Below are positions 6,225 to 9,003 of a DNA stretch of 9,003 bases, piece by piece (within the stretch, counting starts at the first letter, position 1; every line of letters starts with the position of its first letter). Both the position numbers and the translations under genes were made by a program. The stretch is from the NCBI GenBank assembly GCA_051960215.1, contig JBQCEN010000036.1:1-9003 (forward strand), given 5' to 3'. The notes beneath the pieces were generated by a model that was not told the DNA's origin, did not search any database, and saw nothing but the letters and a program-made list of their open reading frames with translations. The DNA comes from Pararhizobium_B sp051960215. Lineage in GTDB: Bacteria; Pseudomonadota; Alphaproteobacteria; Rhizobiales; Rhizobiaceae.

Positions 6225-7676
6225 ATGGATCTCGCTGAACTTGCCGATCTGCCGACCGTCTATGCTGGCGGGGAGTTTCAAATCGGCAGCGGCCCGAGTT
6301 TCGATGTCGTCAACCCGGCCGACGAGAGCCTCGTCGCCTGCCTCGACCAGGCCGGCGCCGAGGAGATCGACGCGGCGGTGACCGCCGCCCGGAGCGCTGG
6401 CGCCGCGTGGGCTCGCGTGCCCGCTCCGGAGCGAGGCGCCGCACTCCGCCGGATCGCAGCGGCGCTCGAGGTCGAGAGGGACAGCATCGCCGAAGCGCTC
6501 GTCGCCGAGATCGGCAAGCCGCGGGGCAAGGCCTTCGACGATGTCGGCAACGCCGCGGCCTATCTGCGCTACATGGCCGAATGGGATCGCCGGATCGAAG
6601 GCGAGATCGTGCCGGCGGATGCGGCTGGCGAGGCGATCCATCTGACGCGCGTTCCGCTCGGTGTCGTGGCGGCGATCACTGCATGGAACTATCCCGTCGA
6701 CCTTCTCATCAGGAAGCTCGCGCCGGCGCTGATCACGGGCAACACGATCGTCGTCAAACCGACGGAGCAGGCGCCGCTGAGCGGGCTGGCCGTGGCGCGG
6801 GCGATCGACGCGCATGCGGACCTGCCATCGGGCGTCTTCAATCTCGTGACCGGCGGCAGGGCGGTCGGAGAAAGGCTGATCACCCATCCCGACATCGATA
6901 TGGTGACGATGACGGGCCACCGCGACACCGGCAAGAAGATCATGGCCGCCGCGGCCGAAAACCTGACGCGGGTGGCGCTCGAGCTCGGCGGCTCCGCCCC
7001 GGCGCTTGTCTTTCCCGACGCCGATCTCGACCTTGCTGTCGCGGCGCTTCTTTTAGCCCGCTTCGAGAATTCTGGTCAGGTCTGTACCTGCGCTGAACGG
7101 ATCATTGTGCACAAGGCCGTTCATCGCGCTTTTGTCGAGCGATTTGTCGCCGCGGTGGAAGGCCTCGTGGTGGGGCCTCCGTCGGGCGACCCCGACGTGG
7201 GACCACTCGTCAGCCGGGGACAGCGCGACAAGGTGCTGAAAGCGATTGCGCAGGCGGAGGCCTCCGGCGCGCGACGGCTCCTCGGCCGGCCGCTCAGCGG
7301 CGCGGCGTTCGAGCGCGGTTGGTGGTGCCCCCCGACCGTGCTCGACGGCATGCCACGGCACGGTCCGCTCGCGGGCGAGGAGATATTCGGCCCGGTCGCC
7401 GCGATTTATGTCGCCGACGACGAAGAGGAGATGGTGGCGATCGCGAACGAGACGCGCTACGGGCTCTCCGCCTTCCTGTTCACGGAGAACTACAGGCGGG
7501 TGATGCGGCTTTCCGAGCGGATCGCCTGCGGCGAGCTCTATGTCAACCGGACGATGGGCGAGGCCATGCAGGGCTTCCACGGCGGCCACCGCGAGTCCGG
7601 CATGGGCGGCGAGGACGGCCGGCACGGCGTGCTGAAATACACCCAGATCCGCACGATCTATCACAGCTACGGCTGA
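6225..7676 (+). CDS. Aldehyde dehydrogenase, AldA (lactaldehyde/glycolaldehyde)-like
   Basis: NAD(P)-dependent oxidation of an aldehyde to its acid; 483 residues, the normal ALDH length. Visible motifs are catalytic N155 (A-W-N-Y-P), cofactor-binding K178 (V-V-K-P-T-E), a T-G-H-x-x-T-G segment, general base E253 (L-E-L-G-G), nucleophile C287 (G-Q-V-C-T-C), and E-E-I-F-G-P-V. The C-terminal end (G-G-E-D-G-R-H-G-V-L-K-Y) closely resembles E. coli AldA, which oxidises lactaldehyde and glycolaldehyde, so a small hydroxy-aldehyde is a reasonable substrate. ATG 6225 is 12 bases after the aldolase stop, preceded by AGGGGG at 6214-6219. Placed right after the aldolase, it likely removes the aldehyde that the aldolase releases (inference). 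One rare TTA leucine codon, in a locally A/T-richer patch, occurs at 7053 shortly before the catalytic cysteine. Confidence 0.95.
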   Translation: MDLAELADLPTVYAGGEFQIGSGPSFDVVNPADESLVACLDQAGAEEIDAAVTAARSAGAAWARVPAPERGAALRRIAAALEVERDSIAEALVAEIGKPRGKAFDDVGNAAAYLRYMAEWDRRIEGEIVPADAAGEAIHLTRVPLGVVAAITAWNYPVDLLIRKLAPALITGNTIVVKPTEQAPLSGLAVARAIDAHADLPSGVFNLVTGGRAVGERLITHPDIDMVTMTGHRDTGKKIMAAAAENLTRVALELGGSAPALVFPDADLDLAVAALLLARFENSGQVCTCAERIIVHKAVHRAFVERFVAAVEGLVVGPPSGDPDVGPLVSRGQRDKVLKAIAQAEASGARRLLGRPLSGAAFERGWWCPPTVLDGMPRHGPLAGEEIFGPVAAIYVADDEEEMVAIANETRYGLSAFLFTENYRRVMRLSERIACGELYVNRTMGEAMQGFHGGHRESGMGGEDGRHGVLKYTQIRTIYHSYG

Positions 7677-7683
7677 CGGCGCC

Positions 7684-9003
7684 GTGGAGGATTGCGACTA
7701 CATCATCGTCGGTGCCGGCTCGGCCGGCTGCGTGCTCGCCAATCGCCTGACGGAAGACCCGCATTGCCGCGTGCTCCTCATCGAGGCCGGCGGCAGCGAA
7801 CGGCATCCGATCATCGCCATGCCGGCTGCGACCGACATCTATGGTCTCGGCAATCCGCGCTGGGACTGGAACTATGAGACGGAGCCCGACCCGACGCGCG
7901 GCGGCCGCAAGGACATCTGGCCGCGTGGCAAGGGACTCGGCGGCAGCGGCCTGATCAACGGCATGGTCTATATGCGCGGCCATCCGCGGGACTACGACGC
8001 CTGGGAGGCGGAGGGCGCGGCCGGGTGGAACTTCGAGAGCCTGCTCCCATACTTCAGGCGCAGCGAGGACAACGAGCGCGGCGGCGACGCCTTCCGCGGC
8101 AGCGGCGGGCCGATGATGGTCTCGGACCTGCGCGACGATCATCCGCTATCCGCGCTCTTCATCGAGGCCGGAGTGAATGCCGGCCTGAGTTACAACGGCG
8201 ACATTGCCGGGGCGCACCTCGACGGCATTGGACCGGTTCAGGCCACGCAGAAGCGGGGGCGCCGATGGTCGGCGGCGAATGCCTATCTCCGACCGGCGAT
8301 GAAGCGGCCCAATCTCAGGCTTCTCAGCCACGCGCATGTGACCCGCCTGCTTATCGAGCGCCGGCGGGTGGTCGGCGTCGAATATCGGCACAAGAGCGGG
8401 ATCGCCACTGTCCGTTGCCGGGCCGAGGTCATTCTTGCGGCCGGTGCCATCGCCTCGCCGCAGATCCTGCTCCTGTCGGGGATCGGCCCCGCCGCCGATC
8501 TGCGCCGCCTCGGCATTCGGGTCCAGAAGGACGTGCCGGGGGTCGGACGCAACCTTCGCGACCACGTCGGCGCCTACCAGACCTATGAGGTGGACCTGCC
8601 GACATACAACGCCGCGCAGCGCTGGTACCGCAAGCTGCAGTACGGGCTGACGTGGATGTTTACCGGTCGGGGGCCGGCGAGCACGCCGGGCGCCCATTGC
8701 GCCGCCTTTGTACGAACCGAATTCGCGGACGACGTGCCGGACGTGCAGATCCTGATGTCTCCCGTCGGCTACGCGCTGCATGCCGACGGTCTGCTGATTC
8801 TCAAGGATCAAGCGATCACTTTCGTACCGAACGTGAATCGTCCGGAAAGCCGCGGGCGCATCACCCTGCGCACAGCCGACCCATTCGCACAGCCTTTGAT
8901 TGACTGCCGCCTTCTCGACGATCCGCGTGACCTCTGGCGCCTGGTCGCAGGGTGCCGGATGACGCGGGACATATGCCGGTGCGATCCGCTCGCCGCTCAC
9001 ATC
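7684..9003 (+). CDS. GMC-family FAD-dependent oxidoreductase (3' truncated)
   Basis: Flavoprotein of the glucose-methanol-choline family (choline dehydrogenase-like), oxidising a primary or secondary alcohol with FAD. 440 residues are present without a stop. Full proteins usually have about 530-550, so the C-terminal part with the active-site His is outside the window. The FAD-binding GAGSAG motif is at 10-15, with E34 (L-I-E-A-G-G) for the FAD ribose. GMC signature 1 is at 79-94 (W-P-R-G-K-G-L-G-G-S-G...), with Gly-Leu where relatives usually have Ser-Ser. Signature 2 is at 254-269 (G-A-I-A-S-P-Q ... G-I-G-P). The GTG at 7684 is chosen because the Rossmann motif begins at the expected distance; there is no good ribosome binding site, and it lies 7 bases after the ALDH stop, so coupling is likely. 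It may provide the first oxidation of the imported compound. Confidence 0.92.
   Translation, partial: MEDCDYIIVGAGSAGCVLANRLTEDPHCRVLLIEAGGSERHPIIAMPAATDIYGLGNPRWDWNYETEPDPTRGGRKDIWPRGKGLGGSGLINGMVYMRGHPRDYDAWEAEGAAGWNFESLLPYFRRSEDNERGGDAFRGSGGPMMVSDLRDDHPLSALFIEAGVNAGLSYNGDIAGAHLDGIGPVQATQKRGRRWSAANAYLRPAMKRPNLRLLSHAHVTRLLIERRRVVGVEYRHKSGIATVRCRAEVILAAGAIASPQILLLSGIGPAADLRRLGIRVQKDVPGVGRNLRDHVGAYQTYEVDLPTYNAAQRWYRKLQYGLTWMFTGRGPASTPGAHCAAFVRTEFADDVPDVQILMSPVGYALHADGLLILKDQAITFVPNVNRPESRGRITLRTADPFAQPLIDCRLLDDPRDLWRLVAGCRMTRDICRCDPLAAHI

Noticed and set aside
5445..6920. A 491-codon open frame on the - strand opposite the aldolase and ALDH genes.
   Set aside because: Long antisense frames are common opposite GC-rich genes. 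The translation is Arg/Asp/His-rich with no recognisable domain, while the + strand carries complete, motif-rich enzymes.
7047..7085. CTT-CTT-TTA cluster and A/T-richer patch in the ALDH gene, considered as a sign of transfer or a regulatory site.
   Set aside because: A single rare TTA codon inside an intact, conserved active-site region is weak evidence; the surrounding codon use matches the rest of the operon.

Overview
The window is a densely packed, GC-rich stretch in which every supported gene lies on the + strand. Gene order, short gaps, start/stop overlaps and codon choice (strong C/G at third positions) suggest an alphaproteobacterium, most likely of the rhizobial order (Hyphomicrobiales). 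That placement is inferred from style and gene content, not from a marker gene. The window looks like the inside of one catabolic operon: no promoter or strong terminator is visible, the first gene is cut at its 5' end and the last at its 3' end.

Layout: (1) positions 1-3497 encode a complete binding-protein-dependent ABC importer of the spermidine/putrescine (PotABCD) class: two inner-membrane permeases (the first truncated), a periplasmic binding protein with a signal peptide, and an ATPase with a C-terminal TOBE-like region. A GC-rich hairpin sits between the binding-protein and ATPase genes. (2) Positions 3506-9003 encode five enzymes: an enolase-superfamily (mandelate racemase-type) dehydratase or epimerase, a short-chain dehydrogenase/reductase, an HpcH/HpaI-type class II aldolase, an AldA-like aldehyde dehydrogenase, and an FAD-dependent GMC oxidoreductase that runs off the window.

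Together the enzymes resemble a sugar-acid or polyhydroxy-acid degradation route. An alcohol or lactol would be oxidised by the GMC enzyme and/or SDR, the acid dehydrated to a 2-keto-3-deoxy acid, this cleaved to pyruvate (or a similar keto acid) plus an aldehyde, and the aldehyde oxidised by the ALDH. The substrate cannot be read from the sequence. The most notable points are the pairing of a PotD-type importer with these enzymes, a lysine where mandelate racemase-type enzymes carry the catalytic histidine, an insertion of about 16 residues in the same enzyme, and a binding-protein pocket that appears changed from the polyamine type. No RNA genes, mobile elements, CRISPR arrays or notable repeats were found, and there is no gene-free stretch longer than 63 bases.
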